Source: Lucinisca nassula (Eukaryota; Mollusca; Bivalvia; Lucinida; Lucinidae). From it: a stretch of 64,000 nucleotides of DNA. Location of the stretch: NCBI GenBank assembly GCA_963580285.1, contig OY757014.1:100938072-101002071 (forward strand), given 5' to 3'. Within the stretch, counting starts at the first letter, position 1, and each line of letters begins with the position of its first letter. The translations under genes and the position numbers were made by a program. This document shows positions 62,571-64,000 of this stretch, piece after piece. The notes under the pieces were generated by a model. The model ran no database searches and was not told the DNA's origin. It was given only the letters and a program-made list of their open reading frames with translations.

Positions 62571-62985
62571 AGGTATCGGAAAAAAGGAATCAGGAAAAAA
62601 ATATTGGGAAGAAAGTATCAGTTTCATTTAAAAAGGATATATAAAAGGCTATGCAATGTCATCTTAAGAAATGACATCTCAAGACTTGCCGCCCAGTGAA
62701 ACTAAATAGGGTTTATGTACATGGACGGTCCGATTCGTACCACTTTGCCTAGGCAGGCTTAGAGCCTCTAAGCGGTTTCCAGTAACTTTAACCGACATTG
62801 AGATGAAATGACATCTCAAGCCTGAAACCAAATAGGGTCTATGGGCATGGAGATCCGACTCGCACCACTTTTAAACTGCGGGTTCCTGATCATTGCATTC
62901 ACTTCTATTTTCTATGAGCACCCACCACTTTTGTTTGTTTAATTGGAGGTTTAACGTCCCCGTCTACACTATGTAAAATAGAAGT
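62571..62985 (-). repeat. S1 pieces and a PLE 3' tip at the assembly gap
   Basis: Reverse S1 pieces at 62660-62870 (GAAATGACATCTCAAGACTT, AGGCTTAGAGCCTCTAAGCG) and 62935-62975. A PLE 3' tip TTCCTGATCATTGCATTCAC at 62884, and AAAATAGAAGT (62975) starting another just before the gap. Confidence 0.55.
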
Positions 62986-63008
62986 NNNNNNNNNNNNNNN
63001 NNNNNNNN
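62986..63008. other. Assembly gap of 23 N
   Basis: Run of N. S1 sequence continues on the other side in plus orientation (TACTGGTAAACTGCATAGAG), so the gap lies where two repeats meet. Confidence 0.99.
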
Positions 63009-63242
63009 TACTGGTAAACTGCATAGAGGATCTAAGCCTGCCCAGGAAAAGCAGTGCGAGTCACAGTACGTTACGTGACGTAAAAAACAGCCACCAGTTT
63101 TTTTTTGCCTCACCAGAAATTAGGCAAACTCACCTAGTCTTTCTAACACTTTTAGGTGGCTTTCAATGCATTTAGGTAATAGCTTAGATCTATACAAATT
63201 ATTTCTATATGATTTGGTGAAGATATACATAACGGTTTCTTG
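63009..63242. other. S1 fragment, then unrecognised sequence
   Basis: S1 fragment to about 63065, then CACAGTACGTTACGTGACGT as near 4625. Nothing further. Confidence 0.4.
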
Positions 63243-63912
63243 GCAAACCGGGGTGAAAGGGTGAAAATCCCGCGGGATTTTTGAAAATCCCGCAGGATTA
63301 AAATAATCCCGCGGGATTTTTTCTCCACTCCCGCGGGATTAAAATCCCATAAAAATATCAGGGATTTTTCTCCCACGGGAGAATTTCAAAATTTTAAATC
63401 TTGCTTTTAACTATCAAAATGGACCTACTTAACATTAAAATACATGCACAAAAAATATGGCTGCTCCTGCTCTAATTTCAATTTCTCCCGCGGGATTTTT
63501 CTCCCATGGGATTTTTTACGGAGAAAAATCCCGCGGGATTTTTTAATTTTTTAAAATGCTCTGGAATGAAGGTGTAATATATCTTTTCTATTAATAAGGT
63601 CAATTAGAGAAGCTTACAATGAGTAAAGCATGAATATAACTATTTTAAAAAAATCCCACGGGATTTTAATCCCATGGGATTTTTATCCCATAATCGAAAA
63701 TGGGATTTTTCTCCCGTGGGATTTCACTAATTTCCAATTTCCAATAAATCTGCTTTGTTTGGACAAAGCTATAATAATTTTGTCCATTTATGTATAAAAC
63801 ATGCATAATTTATTGGTTTAAAGTAACTAATATTGGCTCCATTGAAATTAACTCCCGCGGGATTTTTATCCCATTTCAGAGCACAGGATTTAAATCCTGT
63901 GGGATTATTTTA
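63243..63912. repeat. Cluster of CCCGCGGG-type palindromes
   Basis: About 15-20 copies of AAAATCCCGCGGGATTTT-like motifs with centres CCCGCGGG, CCCATGGG, CCCACGGG or CCCGTGGG, spaced irregularly in AT-rich DNA. The ORF over 63152-63376 is an artefact of it. Confidence 0.8.
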
Positions 63913-63939
63913 TTTCTTTCGTTTTCTTTTTTGGCTGTT

Positions 63940-64000
63940 AACCCATTTTGTACCAGAAACCCCAAAACGGGTACCCTGGCAAACAGTGCAGGCCCAGATC
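63940..64000. repeat. Family F half copy at the window edge
   Basis: TTAACCCATTTTGTACCAGA, AACGGGTACCCTGGCAAACA, GTGCAGGCCCAGATC: the reverse of 8105-8165. Confidence 0.65.

Noticed and set aside
63152..63376. 74-codon minus-strand frame
   Set aside because: Lies over the CCCGCGGG palindrome cluster and repeats RGI-type words from it.
1..64000. CRISPR arrays, bacterial operons, rRNA or true tRNA genes
   Set aside because: Direct repeats here lack CRISPR spacing and context; tRNA-like box A/B pairs belong to SINEs with A-rich or T-rich tails and target duplications; the split, phased exons show a eukaryotic genome.

Overview
The window is eukaryotic nuclear DNA, most probably from a bivalve mollusc (inference). 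It has one very stretched gene with phase-consistent introns. Its transposon mix is DIRS, Penelope-like, mariner/Tc1, tRNA-SINEs, hairpin MITEs and long 100-165 bp tandem cores, which is typical of bivalve genomes.

Host gene. Four exons on the + strand (5694-5905, 37372-37525, 46207-46503, 53932-54128) encode CUB domain 1 (two exons), a kringle domain (one exon) and the first half of CUB domain 2. Intron phases match at every junction (1-0, 0-1, 1-1, 1-0). This supports one extracellular CUB-kringle-CUB gene, open at both ends, whose introns of 31.5, 8.7 and 7.4 kb are almost wholly mobile DNA.

Mobile DNA, with the family names used below. DIRS: a nearly intact tyrosine-recombinase retrotransposon at 30683-36911 with inverted termini, an internal complementary region, gag-like, RT/RNase H and recombinase ORFs. 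PLE: decayed Penelope-like elements and many copies of their 3' end. RZ: retrozyme-like repeats carrying hammerhead ribozymes. TIR DNA transposons: one Tc1-like (2753-4328) and two mariner elements (8600-9933, 12394-13687), all with broken transposases, plus a mariner fragment at 37694. MITE/foldback families A-F: short elements built round long hairpins. H: Helitron/Helentron-like repeats with tandem cores, ending in a hairpin plus GAGCTAA. S1-S4: SINEs or SINE-like repeats; S2, S3 and S4 look tRNA-derived.

Most notable points. (1) Hammerhead ribozyme motifs occur in tandem 382 bp apart (21063 and 21445), and other copies show compensatory base changes. One copy sits in a PLE coding region and another interrupts a MITE with a 7 bp target duplication. 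(2) A 104 bp tandem array just before exon 4 repeats the splice acceptor and the first about 21 bases of that exon. (3) Exon 1 is flanked by two inverted copies of foldback element B. (4) Several hairpin element families with unrelated arms share one architecture. (5) A 21 bp doubly palindromic array is open in several frames on both strands.

All coordinates for repeat edges are read by eye and may be off by several bases. No alignment, folding or database search was run.
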